Part shown: positions 1 to 9,329 of the stretch, piece after piece | Position numbering within the stretch: the first letter of the stretch is position 1 | Layout of the letters: each line of letters starts with the position of its first letter | Assembly: GCF_030532265.1 (NCBI RefSeq) | Contig: NZ_JAUNLM010000014.1 | Span: 1 to 45,190, forward strand | Direction: 5' to 3' | Length of the DNA: 45,190 bases | Source: Clostridium sp. | Lineage (GTDB): Bacteria; Bacillota; Clostridia; Clostridiales; Clostridiaceae | The notes under the pieces: model-generated | Told to the model about the DNA's origin: nothing | Seen by the model: the letters and a program-made list of their open reading frames with translations, nothing else | Databases searched by the model: none | Position numbers and translations under genes: made by a program

Positions 1-54
1 GAACAATCCCCTCCTAAGGGATAGATACAGGTTCGATTCCTGTTGGGAGTGCCA
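1..54 (+). tRNA. tRNA-Arg (anticodon CCT), 3' part only
   Basis: The window opens inside a tRNA. The anticodon stem ATCCC/GGGAT encloses the loop CTCCTAA, giving anticodon CCT (reads AGG, Arg). A T-arm ACAGG-TTCGATT-CCTGT follows, then the 3' acceptor strand and an encoded CCA at 52-54. The 5' acceptor strand and most of the D-arm lie outside the window, so identity rests on the anticodon loop alone. Confidence 0.9.
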
Positions 55-66
55 CTTATATATAAG

Positions 67-97
67 AAAAGGCTTAACCGTAATGGTTAAGCCTTTT
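67..97 (+). terminator. Rho-independent terminator after tRNA-Arg
   Basis: The inverted repeat AAGGCTTAACC / GGTTAAGCCTT with a 5-nt loop is followed by a T run, 12 bases after the tRNA CCA. Confidence 0.85.
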
Positions 98-272
98 TAT
101 TGTGCTTAAAAGGTGACAAAAGTTTGTATTAGTACATTAGAAATAGTTTAATTCAGTTTTTATTATGTAATAAAATTTTACTTTTTAAGTAATTAAAACT
201 TACCTCTTTTTAAAAAATTACTTTTGAATACGTTAACATAAAGTTAAAGGAAATATTAGGAGGTAAATAATA

Positions 273-1304
273 ATGAAAAAGAAAAGTTTAATTGCTGTAA
301 CTCTTTCAGCAGTTATAAGTTTAGGTTTATTTGCTGGGTGTGGAGCAGATAAAAAAGAAGAAAAGGCATCAGGAGAAACTTTAACAATTTATTGTGGTCT
401 TATGGAAGATCATATGGTAAAAGCGGTTGAAGAATTTAAAAAGGAAACAGGAATAGATGCACAAGCGGTAAGAATGTCATCAGGTGAAATACTTGGCAGA
501 ATAAGAGCAGAAAAAGATAATCCTAAGGCTTCAGTTTGGTTTGGAGGCCCAGCAGATGCATTCGTTCAAGCTGGAGATGAGGGATTATTAGAAGCTTATA
601 ATTCACCAGAAGCAAAAGAAATACCAGATAAATATAAAGATCCAAAAGGATTATGGACTGGAATTTATGTTGGTTATTTAGGATTTGCTTCAAACTCTAA
701 ATTATTAAAAGAAAAAGGAATAGAGGCTCCAAAAAGTTGGGCAGATTTATTAAAACCTGAGTTTAAAGGTCAAATTTCTATGGCAAATCCAGGTTCATCA
801 GGAACTGCATATACAATGCTTGCTACTATTGTTCAACTTATGGGAGAAAAAAAGGGAATGGAGTATATGGCTAAATTAAATAAAAATATTAAGTCATATG
901 AAAAGTCAGGAACTGCTCCAGCTAGAATGGCAGGACAAGGTGAAGTTATGGTTGGTATTTCATTCTTACATGATGCAATTAAATATAGAGAAGAAGGAAT
1001 GAAGGATTTAGTTTTAACTGCACCTAGTGAAGGAACTGGATATGAAGTTGGTGCTGTTGGTATATTAAAAGGTGCTCCAAATCAAGAGGGAGCTAAAAAG
1101 TTTGTAGACTTTGTTTTATCTAAAAAAGGTGAAGAAATAGGACAAACTGTTGGTTCATATCAATTTTTAACAAATCCAGCTGCAAATAGTCCAAGTCAAG
1201 CAGCAGAAATTAAAGATACTAAACTTATAAATTATAATTTAGAATGGGCAGGAAGCAATAGAGGTAAATTAGTAGAAGAGTGGAATAAAGCAATAAAAAA
1301 ATAA
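273..1304 (+). CDS. Solute-binding lipoprotein of an AfuA/FbpA-type ABC importer
   Basis: This 343-residue protein has a lipoprotein signal: basic start, hydrophobic stretch and lipobox LFAG-C with Cys23 as the lipid anchor, so it should sit on the outer face of the membrane. The rest matches the ferric/phosphonate/hexose-phosphate binding-protein class (IYCGLMEDHM near the start, LKPEFKGQI in the middle, SYQFLTNP near the end). The paired tyrosines that bind iron in FbpA-type proteins are not evident; SYQF occupies the region where I would expect them. A phosphorylated sugar or aminoethylphosphonate is therefore as likely a substrate as Fe3+ (inference). It is first in an operon with the permease and ATPase, and AGGAGG lies 8-14 bases before the ATG. 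Confidence 0.85.
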   Translation: MKKKSLIAVTLSAVISLGLFAGCGADKKEEKASGETLTIYCGLMEDHMVKAVEEFKKETGIDAQAVRMSSGEILGRIRAEKDNPKASVWFGGPADAFVQAGDEGLLEAYNSPEAKEIPDKYKDPKGLWTGIYVGYLGFASNSKLLKEKGIEAPKSWADLLKPEFKGQISMANPGSSGTAYTMLATIVQLMGEKKGMEYMAKLNKNIKSYEKSGTAPARMAGQGEVMVGISFLHDAIKYREEGMKDLVLTAPSEGTGYEVGAVGILKGAPNQEGAKKFVDFVLSKKGEEIGQTVGSYQFLTNPAANSPSQAAEIKDTKLINYNLEWAGSNRGKLVEEWNKAIKK

Positions 1305-1322
1305 ATTTAAAATTTTAAGGTA

Positions 1323-1359
1323 AGGACAATATACTATTTAATAAATAGTATATTGTCCT
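1323..1359 (+). other. Long perfect hairpin between binding-protein and permease genes
   Basis: An 18-bp near-perfect palindrome (arms begin AGGACAATATAC, end GTATATTGTCCT) lies in the 98-base gap between the binding-protein and permease genes. No T run follows directly. In importer operons such stems commonly protect the 3' end of the abundant binding-protein message or partly terminate transcription; that role is inferred here. Confidence 0.7.
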
Positions 1360-1402
1360 GCTAAGTTTAGTTGTTTTTATAAGCTGAAGGGAGAAAATAA
1401 TC

Positions 1403-3103
1403 ATGTCAATGTACACTAGGAAGTTAAAACTAAAGCATGAATTAAGAGATATGAAAAAGATATGGAGAGATCCGATACTTTTAACTACAATAATATTTCT
1501 TATAATTTCATTATCAATATTCATATTATATCCTTTGTATTCAGTACTAAAGGTAAGTTTTATAGATGCAGGTAAAGAGTTTAGCTTTGCATCATATAAT
1601 CAAGTTTTAAAAGACTTAGATTTTAGAGCAACATTTTGGAATACTATAAAACTTGGAGTAACTGTTGGAGTATTATCAACTATAATTGGATTTATATTTG
1701 CTTATGCAGATGCGTACATAAAATCACATTTTAAGAAATTATTTAAATTAGTATCTATATTACCAATAATTTCTCCACCTTTTGTATTAGCATTATCAGC
1801 TATTATGTTATTTGGACAATTTGGTATTATAACTAGACAATTACTTGGAATGAATGATGCTAATATTTATGGATTTAAAGGCATTGTAATGGTTCAAACT
1901 ATGACATTTTTTCCAATAGCCTATCTTTTATTAATTGGATTACTTAAAAAAATTGATCCAGCTTTGGAAGAGGCTTCAAGAAGTATGGGAGCATCAAGGT
2001 GGACAACTTTTAAAACAGTAACATTACCTCTTATGCTACCTGGGATTGCAAATGCATTTTTATTAACTTTTATTGAAGTAGTAGCGGATTTCTCAAATCC
2101 TATGGTTATTGGAGGTAGTTATTCAACATTAGCAACTAAAATATATATGCAAGCAATAGGAAATTATGATATGAGTGGAGGAGCTGCAGTTGCAGTTATA
2201 CTTTTAGTTCTTTCAGTTCTTTTATTTGTATTAGAAAAGTTTTGGATTGAAAGAAAATCATATGTAACAGTAACAGGTAAGGCATCAAAAGAAAGAATAT
2301 TAATTGAAGATTCTAATATAGTATGGCCAATAGATATATTCTGCTTATTAGTTACTATATTTGTATTAGCATTTTATATTTTAATACCGTTAGGCGGATT
2401 CTTTAAGGTAATGGGTGTAGATTATTCATTAACTTTAGAGCATTTTAAATATGTATTTGATTTAGGATTTGAATCAGTAAAAGATACAGTAATATTATCA
2501 CTTTGGGCAACACCTATAACAGGAATTATAGGAATGGTTATAGCATTCTTAGTTGCAAGAAAGAGATTTATTGGTAGAGGATACATTGAGTTTGTATCAT
2601 TACTAGCTATGGCAGTTCCAGGTACTGTTTTAGGACTTGGATATATAAATGCGTTTAATGCAAAACCATTACTTTTAACAGGTACATGTTTAATTATAGT
2701 AATTGCTTTTGTAGTTAGAAGTTTACCAGTAGGAATAAGAGCTGGAATAACTTCACTTGGACAAATAGATCCAGCAATAGAAGAAGCGGCACAAGATTTA
2801 GGAGCTAATTCTAAAAAAGTATTTACATCTGTTACACTTCCTCTTATTAAATCAGCTTTCTTTAGTGGATTAGTATATACATTTGTAAGAAGTATGACAG
2901 CAGTAAGTGCAGTAGTATTTTTAGTTACACCTAAGTATCAATTATTAACTGCATCAATACTTTCACAAGTTGATACAGGAAGATTTGGTGTTGCATCAGC
3001 ATATTCAACTGTATTAATAGTTATAGTTTATATAGCTATAGCATTGATGTATTTTGGGTTAAGTAAGATGGGTGTAAGTAAATCAAGTGATAGTGTTATA
3101 TAA
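1403..3103 (+). CDS. Two-domain ABC importer permease (FbpB/AfuB type)
   Basis: This 566-residue integral membrane protein is a fusion of two binding-protein-dependent permease domains. Each carries the cytoplasmic EAA loop that docks on the ATPase: EEASRSMGASRWTTFKTVTLP in the first half and EEAAQDLGANSKKVFTSVTLP in the second (each cited only as the loop, about residues 190-212 and 458-480). Around twelve membrane segments are visible. Fused permeases of this length are typical of the Fe3+/phosphonate/hexose-phosphate branch. A ribosome site GAAGGGAG precedes the ATG. The ATPase gene follows 23 bases downstream. Confidence 0.88.
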   Translation: MSMYTRKLKLKHELRDMKKIWRDPILLTTIIFLIISLSIFILYPLYSVLKVSFIDAGKEFSFASYNQVLKDLDFRATFWNTIKLGVTVGVLSTIIGFIFAYADAYIKSHFKKLFKLVSILPIISPPFVLALSAIMLFGQFGIITRQLLGMNDANIYGFKGIVMVQTMTFFPIAYLLLIGLLKKIDPALEEASRSMGASRWTTFKTVTLPLMLPGIANAFLLTFIEVVADFSNPMVIGGSYSTLATKIYMQAIGNYDMSGGAAVAVILLVLSVLLFVLEKFWIERKSYVTVTGKASKERILIEDSNIVWPIDIFCLLVTIFVLAFYILIPLGGFFKVMGVDYSLTLEHFKYVFDLGFESVKDTVILSLWATPITGIIGMVIAFLVARKRFIGRGYIEFVSLLAMAVPGTVLGLGYINAFNAKPLLLTGTCLIIVIAFVVRSLPVGIRAGITSLGQIDPAIEEAAQDLGANSKKVFTSVTLPLIKSAFFSGLVYTFVRSMTAVSAVVFLVTPKYQLLTASILSQVDTGRFGVASAYSTVLIVIVYIAIALMYFGLSKMGVSKSSDSVI

Positions 3104-3126
3104 CAAAGTAAGGAGTTGTAGTAATT

Positions 3127-4200
3127 ATGGAAAGAAGCAAAGGTGTAAATATAAAAAATTTAACTAAGATATATTTAAGTCATAATAAAAATTCAGAGTT
3201 TAAGGCTGTTGATAATATATCAGTAGATATAAAAGCTGGTGAATTTGTAACTCTTTTAGGTCCATCAGGTTGTGGTAAAACAACTACATTAAGAATGGTT
3301 GCTGGATTTGAAATACCTACAGAAGGAGAAATTTATCTTGGCGGTGATAAAATAAATGATTTAACACCAGATAAGAGAGATACAGCTATGGTTTTCCAAA
3401 GTTATGCGTTATTTCCTCATTTAAATATATTTGATAATATTGCATATGGATTAAAGCTTAAAAAAATGAGTAAGGAAGAAATTAAAGAAAAAGTAAATAA
3501 TATAATAGATCTTGTTGGTCTTAAAGGTATGGAAAATAGAAGTCCAAATCAACTTTCAGGAGGTCAACAACAAAGAGTTGCCCTTGCAAGAGCATTAGTT
3601 ATGGAACCGGGAGTATTACTTTTTGATGAGCCTTTATCAAATTTAGATGCAAAGCTTAGAGTTTATATGAGAACTGAAATAAGAAAAATTCAAAAGAAAA
3701 CAGGAATAACTGCTATATATGTAACTCATGATCAATCAGAAGCTATGAGTCTTTCAGATAGAATTATAATTATGAAAGATGGAATTATAGAACAAGTTGG
3801 TACTCCTGAAGAAGTATATGGAAAACCAAGTAATAAATTTGTTGCGGAATTTATAGGTAATGTAAACTTTTTAAAAACTAAAGTTGAAAAGATAGAAGAC
3901 GGAAAAGCTTTAGTTAAAATTGGCGAAAACAAATTTAAACTTAATTATAGTGGAAATAAAAAGGTTTCTGATGAAGTTAGTGTAGTTTTAAGACCAGAAG
4001 CAATAGAAATTGGAAAGGAAGGAATACTTGAAGGGAAGGTTATATCATCAACATTTATGGGATCATATCAGGATTATATAGTTGAAGTAAATGGTGATAA
4101 TATTTGTATAGAAGTAACTAATCCTAAAGCAAAAGAACATTTCTCAGAAGGAGATATGGTCAAGCTTAATTTTAATCCACAAGTTCTTCATATTGTTTAG
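3127..4200 (+). CDS. ABC importer ATP-binding protein (FbpC/PotA-like)
   Basis: The 357-residue ATPase energises the importer encoded by the two genes before it. Walker A GPSGCGKT is at about residues 45-52, a Q-loop at FQSYALFPH, the ABC signature LSGGQQQR near residue 143, Walker B LLFDEP, and the switch His in YVTHDQSEA. The last ~110 residues fit the TOBE-type regulatory domain found in the CUT1/Fe3+/polyamine ATPases. AAGGAG precedes the ATG, and the gene is co-directional and closely spaced with the permease. Confidence 0.9.
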   Translation: MERSKGVNIKNLTKIYLSHNKNSEFKAVDNISVDIKAGEFVTLLGPSGCGKTTTLRMVAGFEIPTEGEIYLGGDKINDLTPDKRDTAMVFQSYALFPHLNIFDNIAYGLKLKKMSKEEIKEKVNNIIDLVGLKGMENRSPNQLSGGQQQRVALARALVMEPGVLLFDEPLSNLDAKLRVYMRTEIRKIQKKTGITAIYVTHDQSEAMSLSDRIIIMKDGIIEQVGTPEEVYGKPSNKFVAEFIGNVNFLKTKVEKIEDGKALVKIGENKFKLNYSGNKKVSDEVSVVLRPEAIEIGKEGILEGKVISSTFMGSYQDYIVEVNGDNICIEVTNPKAKEHFSEGDMVKLNFNPQVLHIV

Positions 4201-4265
4201 ATTTAGATATATCCCTTTAGTTAAAATATTATTTTATATTATATATAAAATAGGGGAGGCCGATA

Positions 4266-4976
4266 ATGGAGATAAGGGATATTGTAATTAGATTATTTTT
4301 AGCTGTTTTAATAGGGGGAGCTATAGGATATGAGAGAGAATTTAAAAATAGACCTGCTGGATTTAGAACTCATATATTAGTATGTGTAGGTGCTACAGTA
4401 GTTTCTTTAATACAATCTCATATGGCTGAAACGGCAATGAATAATATAATATTACATCCTGAATTAAGTAATGTTATAAAGGTTGATTACGCAAGGCTTG
4501 GAGCACAAGTAATAACAGGAGTTGGATTTTTAGGGGCAGGTACTATATTACATGATAAAGGATCTATAAAAGGCCTTACAACTGCTGCTTCTATTTGGGT
4601 AGTTGCTTGTGTTGGATTGGCTATAGGAATGGGTTATTACTCTATAGGTATACTTTCAGGAATATGTATAGTATTAGTTCTTGGGGTACTTAAGAAGTTT
4701 CAAAATAAATTTATAACTCAACCAGATTGCATAAAGGTTCAAGTATCATATGTTGACAAAAAAGATGCGTTAGAATATATTGAAAGTTACTTAATGAGAA
4801 AAGCTATAAAAATAAAGAATATAGAATTTTACATTAAGGATAATATTAAAGGGTATAATAACGTTGATAGCTGCTTATATACTATTGAAATTCCTAGGAG
4901 TATTGATATAAGCAATTTAATTAGCGAATTATCTAGAAGCGATAGCATTTTTAGTGTTGAGTTAGTAGAAGATTAA
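4266..4976 (+). CDS. MgtC/SapB-family membrane protein
   Basis: This 236-residue protein shows the MgtC hallmark near its start (GYEREFKNRPAGFRTH) and a second conserved block (GVGFLGAGTI). Four to five membrane segments fill residues 1-145, followed by a soluble, ACT-like C-terminal domain of about 90 residues. MgtC proteins are linked to growth in low Mg2+ and to inhibition of F-type ATP synthase in pathogens; the role in clostridia is not established. It has its own strong ribosome site (GGGGAGG) 66 bases after the ATPase gene and may be the last gene of the importer operon or have its own AT-rich promoter. Confidence 0.85.
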   Translation: MEIRDIVIRLFLAVLIGGAIGYEREFKNRPAGFRTHILVCVGATVVSLIQSHMAETAMNNIILHPELSNVIKVDYARLGAQVITGVGFLGAGTILHDKGSIKGLTTAASIWVVACVGLAIGMGYYSIGILSGICIVLVLGVLKKFQNKFITQPDCIKVQVSYVDKKDALEYIESYLMRKAIKIKNIEFYIKDNIKGYNNVDSCLYTIEIPRSIDISNLISELSRSDSIFSVELVED

Positions 4977-4979
4977 AAG

Positions 4980-5012
4980 AATGTTGCAAAATTAATTTTG
5001 CAACATTTTTTA
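4980..5012 (+). terminator. Terminator after the mgtC-like gene
   Basis: AATGTTGCAAAAT / ATTTTGCAACATT forms a tight hairpin followed by a T run, just after the stop codon at 4976. Confidence 0.9.
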
Positions 5013-5095
5013 TGTTTAAAATGGAATTATAAAATAAGTTAAATATTAACAATATGTAAATTGGATTAATAAAAACATAAAATATATTATTTTAT

Positions 5096-6802
5096 ATGTA
5101 TAATCAAATTATGAGTAAACGTTATCGTACATTTAAAAATAGAATTACAATTGCATTTATAATAGTATCAATATGTCCATTTTTAATATTTGGATTTTAT
5201 AATTTAATTTATACTTATAATTCAACAAGAAAAGAAGTAAAAAAATTTACTTTAGCAAGTATTAAAAATAGTTCTGAAAATATAACAAATTCAATGGTTG
5301 GCTTTAGTAATATGGTTGACTTTATATCTTCTAATAATGAAATTATAGATATAGTTAAAAGTGATGATAAAAATAATAATGAGAAAAAATTTAAAAATAC
5401 ACAAAAGTTATATAATATAACCTCAACTTTAATTTCAACAATGCCAATGAAAATGCCAATACATATTATAGACAAGAATAAGGTAAGTAGGTATTCATCA
5501 ACTAATTATTATAAACCAATATATAAAGATGTTTATGGGGATTTTTACAAAAGCTTAGAAGAAGATGAAAATAGAGTTCATCAAAAGATTTATAGAAGAT
5601 TTGATAGTGAATTACATCAGGATATAGTTTTGGTATTAGGTAAGGCTATAGTAGATAAAAATAAGAAGGTTATAGGATATGTAATTATTGAGATTTTAGA
5701 AAAATATTTTAATCAATATATTGATGATGTAACCTTTTTTAAGGACAGTAATATATACGTTACTGATATAAATAATAAAATAATAGTAGACAGGAACCAT
5801 ATAGAGAATGTAGGGAAAAGTTTAAATGATGTAATTAATAAAAATGATAAAATTTATTATTCAAGTAAAGATATAAAGAAATTTAATGTTATTTCTACCA
5901 TTCCTAAAAAGGATTTGTATTATGAGTTACTAAGTAATATAAAGGTATTTTTGATTTTGATATTAATTGTAATTATTTTAGGAACAATAGTTATTTATAA
6001 TATTAGTAAAAGAATCTCAAATCCAGTACATGAAATGAGTGAGGTTATTAAACAAATTGAGGATGGTAATCGTAATATAAAGGTTAAGTATAGTGGTGAT
6101 GATGAGCTAGGTGAACTTTGTGATAAGTTTAATTCAATGATACAAGAAATAAATAGGCTTATAGAAGAAGATTACAATAAAAGAATATTAATAAATCAAG
6201 CTAAATTTAATGCTTTAAAAGCTCAGATAAATCCACATTTTTTGTATAATGCGCTAGGAACTATTAATTGGATGGTAAAGTTAGGTGAAAAGGATAAAGT
6301 TACAAAGATGATAAATGCTTTATCAAAACTTTTTAGATATTCATGTAAAAATAGTGAAGATGAGGTTCTTATAGGAGAAGAACTCAAAGCTATAGATAAT
6401 TATTTATACATACAAAAAGTTAGATATGAGGATAAACTAAATATTGAATATTTAATAGAGGATGAAATAAAAAATTGTGAAATAGTAAGATTAACCCTTC
6501 AACCAATCGTGGAAAATGCTATAATTCATGGACTTTCTAATAAAGCTGGTAAGTGGAAGATTATTATTAGTGGAAAAATAGAAGGTTCTGATATAGTATT
6601 TGAAATTAAGGATAATGGGGTAGGTATAGGAAATAGTAAACATACTGGAGAAGGCGTTGGAATTGATAATGTTGATACTAGAATTAAGATACAGTATGGA
6701 GAAAAGTATGGTATAAGTCATAAATCTGAAGAAAATTTAACTGTATTTATTATAAGAATACCTTTAAGGGAGGCAGTAAATGAAAAAAGTTCTTTTAGTT
6801 GA
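5096..6802 (+). CDS. YesM-type sensor histidine kinase
   Basis: This 568-residue membrane kinase has one membrane segment near residues 20-42, an extracytoplasmic sensor domain to about residue 280, a second membrane segment, a HAMP linker (after NISKRISNP), and the LytS/YesM-type phosphoacceptor INPHFLYNAL with His381. The ATPase domain has LQPIVENAIIHG (N box) and DNGVGIG (G1 box). It overlaps the response-regulator gene by 23 bases, so the two are translationally coupled. ATGs at 5096 and 5111 are both possible starts and neither has a good ribosome site. The class often senses sugars or sugar phosphates, which fits the adjacent binding-protein importer; the ligand is inferred. Confidence 0.9.
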   Translation: MYNQIMSKRYRTFKNRITIAFIIVSICPFLIFGFYNLIYTYNSTRKEVKKFTLASIKNSSENITNSMVGFSNMVDFISSNNEIIDIVKSDDKNNNEKKFKNTQKLYNITSTLISTMPMKMPIHIIDKNKVSRYSSTNYYKPIYKDVYGDFYKSLEEDENRVHQKIYRRFDSELHQDIVLVLGKAIVDKNKKVIGYVIIEILEKYFNQYIDDVTFFKDSNIYVTDINNKIIVDRNHIENVGKSLNDVINKNDKIYYSSKDIKKFNVISTIPKKDLYYELLSNIKVFLILILIVIILGTIVIYNISKRISNPVHEMSEVIKQIEDGNRNIKVKYSGDDELGELCDKFNSMIQEINRLIEEDYNKRILINQAKFNALKAQINPHFLYNALGTINWMVKLGEKDKVTKMINALSKLFRYSCKNSEDEVLIGEELKAIDNYLYIQKVRYEDKLNIEYLIEDEIKNCEIVRLTLQPIVENAIIHGLSNKAGKWKIIISGKIEGSDIVFEIKDNGVGIGNSKHTGEGVGIDNVDTRIKIQYGEKYGISHKSEENLTVFIIRIPLREAVNEKSSFS

Positions 6803-8213
6803 TGACGAAATATATTCATTAAAAGGTATGGAAGTAGTTATTCCATGGGATGAAATTGGTTGCGTTATTTGTGGATCAACAACTGATTCTAATGAGGCTA
6901 TAGAAATTGCAATTAAAGAAAAGCCTGATATTGTTATTACTGATATAAATATGCCTTGTATAGATGGTCTTGAATTATTAAATATATTAAAGGGTAAACT
7001 TCCAAGATTACAAGGTATAGTTATAACTGGGTATGACGACTTTAAGTATGCAGTAAAAGCAATAAAGCTAAATGTTATAGATTTTATACTTAAGCCATTA
7101 GATGAAGAAGAGTTAATTTGCGCCGTAAATAAAGCTATTAATAAACTTGAGATATTTAATAATGTTGTTAAGCCAGATAGAAAATTATTAGATATTGTAA
7201 GGGGTGAAACTAATTTAGCCGATATATATAATTATTTTACAAGTGATTGTGTAGTTATGGCTTTTATAGATATTAATAAAAGAGATGATAAAAAAATACA
7301 AAACTTAATTGATAATATTTATAAGGAATTAAAAATTAACAATAAATATTACATATTAAAACCTCATAATTACAGAATTGTTTTAGTTATAGATGGAGAA
7401 GTTAAAGATGTGGAACATTTATTTAAAGATATATGTAAAAAAGAATTATCTATAGCTGTAACTAAAGCACATAAATTAAATAATATAATTAAGTGTTATG
7501 CTGAAGGAAAAAAATTAATTGAAGAAACTTTTTATTTAGGTTATGGAAATATAGTTAGTAAAAATCAAGAGAGAATTAATATGTCAGAAAAAGATATAAG
7601 AAATAATTTAGATAAGGTTTATATAGCATTAAATGGAGAGAGTAATTTACTTATAAGAAATAGCATAGAAGATTTATTTAAATTTTTGAAGGATAATAGA
7701 ATTAATAAGGAAATATGTACAAGTATAACATTGGATATTTTATTTAAATTAAGGGGAAGTATTGATATTTTAAAAAATAAAGAAAATAATATTGAAATTA
7801 AAGAAATAGGGTTAACTATAGATTATTTGAAAAGTATAGTAATATTAGAGTCAGAAAGGTATATTGAAATAAAAAAAGAATCTTGTTGGATTAGAGAAGA
7901 TAGAAGTATTGATAGATGTATAGAGATTATAGAAAATAATTATATGGAAAATTTAAAGTTAAAAGATGTAGCAAAGGAATTATATTTGAATGAATCTTAT
8001 TTTAGTAGAAGATTTAAAAGTACTGTTGGAGTAGGTTTTAATGAATATCTAACTAAAGTAAGAATGGAAAAGGCTATAGAATTTTTGAAAAAAGGTAAGA
8101 AAATTAAAGAGGTATCAAGAGAAGTTGGCTATATAGATTATAGAAACTTTTCTATAAATTTTAAAAAATATACAGGTTTTAATCCAAGAGAATATAAAAG
8201 GAAATTGAGCTAG
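6780..8213 (+). CDS. YesN-type response regulator, AraC family
   Basis: This 477-residue protein has an N-terminal receiver domain (acidic pocket D8-D9, phospho-acceptor D55 in ITDINMP, T83, K105 in LKPLDE) and a C-terminal AraC/XylS double helix-turn-helix from about residue 385, ending in the typical GFNPREYKRKL. The middle ~230 residues are a linker of the YesN type. It is the partner of the overlapping kinase and is preceded by AGGGAGG inside the kinase gene. Its likely target is the importer operon upstream, by analogy with HptSR-type systems that respond to hexose phosphate; this is inference from position. Confidence 0.9.
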   Translation: MKKVLLVDDEIYSLKGMEVVIPWDEIGCVICGSTTDSNEAIEIAIKEKPDIVITDINMPCIDGLELLNILKGKLPRLQGIVITGYDDFKYAVKAIKLNVIDFILKPLDEEELICAVNKAINKLEIFNNVVKPDRKLLDIVRGETNLADIYNYFTSDCVVMAFIDINKRDDKKIQNLIDNIYKELKINNKYYILKPHNYRIVLVIDGEVKDVEHLFKDICKKELSIAVTKAHKLNNIIKCYAEGKKLIEETFYLGYGNIVSKNQERINMSEKDIRNNLDKVYIALNGESNLLIRNSIEDLFKFLKDNRINKEICTSITLDILFKLRGSIDILKNKENNIEIKEIGLTIDYLKSIVILESERYIEIKKESCWIREDRSIDRCIEIIENNYMENLKLKDVAKELYLNESYFSRRFKSTVGVGFNEYLTKVRMEKAIEFLKKGKKIKEVSREVGYIDYRNFSINFKKYTGFNPREYKRKLS

Positions 8214-8235
8214 ATAATTATCTAGCTCAATTTAA
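8202..8235 (+). terminator. Terminator overlapping the response-regulator stop codon
   Basis: AAATTGAGCTAGAT / ATCTAGCTCAATTT is a near-perfect palindrome that contains the TAG stop of the regulator gene and runs into TTTAATT. It ends the two-component operon. Confidence 0.8.
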
Positions 8236-8477
8236 TTATTAATAATATTTTAGTGTTAAAAATATATACAATTTTAATGATTTATATAAAAATGTTATAT
8301 TTATATAACAAAAATGTAAAATATTGTTGTATAATTATATAAAGATAACTTTATATAATTACTAGATTATCACTAATTTATTGAAATCTTAATATAACTT
8401 ACATTTAAGCTTTTTAATTGATACTTAACTTTAAGCGACTTAATATAAATAAATTTTGTATAAAGGAGAGATTTTTT

Positions 8478-8672
8478 ATGAGTAAGGTATTAAATAATAA
8501 GTCATTAGGGTTGTATGTAGTTGGTATTTTATCTAGTGTTTGTATAATTTCTGTAGTTGGGCATATACTTATATACTTATTGTTTGATATTATTAATTTA
8601 AGAATGATAACTGTAACATATATTTCTTTGTTTTTAGGTTGTATTTTAAAATTAATTAGCTTTCTTTACTAA
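8478..8672 (+). CDS. Small membrane protein, unknown function
   Basis: A 64-residue protein begins at the ATG at 8478, which has AAAGGAGAG seven bases upstream; an in-frame ATA further upstream is not needed. Two hydrophobic segments (about residues 10-35 and 42-62) with a short loop suggest a two-pass hairpin membrane protein. Two cysteines fall in or near the segments. No family is recognised. It stands alone, with 264 bases of AT-rich DNA before it and a long gene-poor gap after it. Confidence 0.6.
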   Translation: MSKVLNNKSLGLYVVGILSSVCIISVVGHILIYLLFDIINLRMITVTYISLFLGCILKLISFLY

Positions 8673-9329
8673 ATGTTTAAGTTTAATTAAATTAATTTAT
8701 ACTTTATATAATATAAAACCTTCTTTTTGATTTAATTCTTTAGATTCTAAAATATTTTCTTTAAATTAATCAGCAATATATTTTAAATAAATAATTATGC
8801 AAATATATAATTATCATAATAAAAGAAGTAGAAAAGCTAATAATAAATTATAAGTAACATATTAATAGTTATTTATAGTTTTAATACAACTATATTATAA
8901 AGATATATCTCTAAATTATTTAAAATAAAAGGCCTAATTTTTTGTAAGGTCTTTTATTTTTTTGAAGATAAATTTTTTTACTTAAAAAATTTATATAATT
9001 TATATAAGGAACTAATAAGTTTAAGAAATAATGTAAAAATGAGCAAAAGAAATAAGGCTTAGAAAATTAAATGGAAGCTTAAAAGTTATTTAAAAAAGTT
9101 TTTGCAGAAAGAGAAATATAAACAGTTATAGGCGTTTATATAATAAATGCTATTAATGAAGTAACTGTATGTATAATTTTAGAAGTTATAATGGAGTTTT
9201 TAATAATACATTTTTAGATGTATTTTATTGATTTACTCTGTAGAAAAGTTATACACTTATATGAGGATAACATATTTAAACATATAATTTATAAAATTGA
9301 CTAATGAGAATAGGAGAGTGAATTATCAA
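8673..9329 (+). other. Gene-poor AT-rich gap, possible decayed gene
   Basis: There is no intact gene in this 657-base stretch. A terminator lies at 8922-8963. From about 9095 to 9220 one frame reads as a protein-like hydrophobic stretch (TVIGVYIINAINEVTVCI) interrupted by stops on both sides, which could be the remnant of a coding sequence. I cannot identify the ancestor, and chance is possible in DNA this AT-rich. Confidence 0.3.
8922..8963 (+). terminator. Probable terminator in the gene-poor gap
   Basis: AAAATAAAAGGCCT pairs with AGGTCTTTTATTTT (one G-T pair) across a short loop, followed by more T. It is 250 bases after the small membrane protein gene. The repeat could also work on the minus strand. 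Confidence 0.6.

Noticed and set aside
8990-9230. A decayed transposase gene
   Set aside because: No recognisable motif, terminal repeats or target duplication; only a weak protein-like stretch remains.
9247-9260. DnaA-box-like TTATACACT
   Set aside because: One isolated imperfect box with no cluster; expected by chance in AT-rich DNA.
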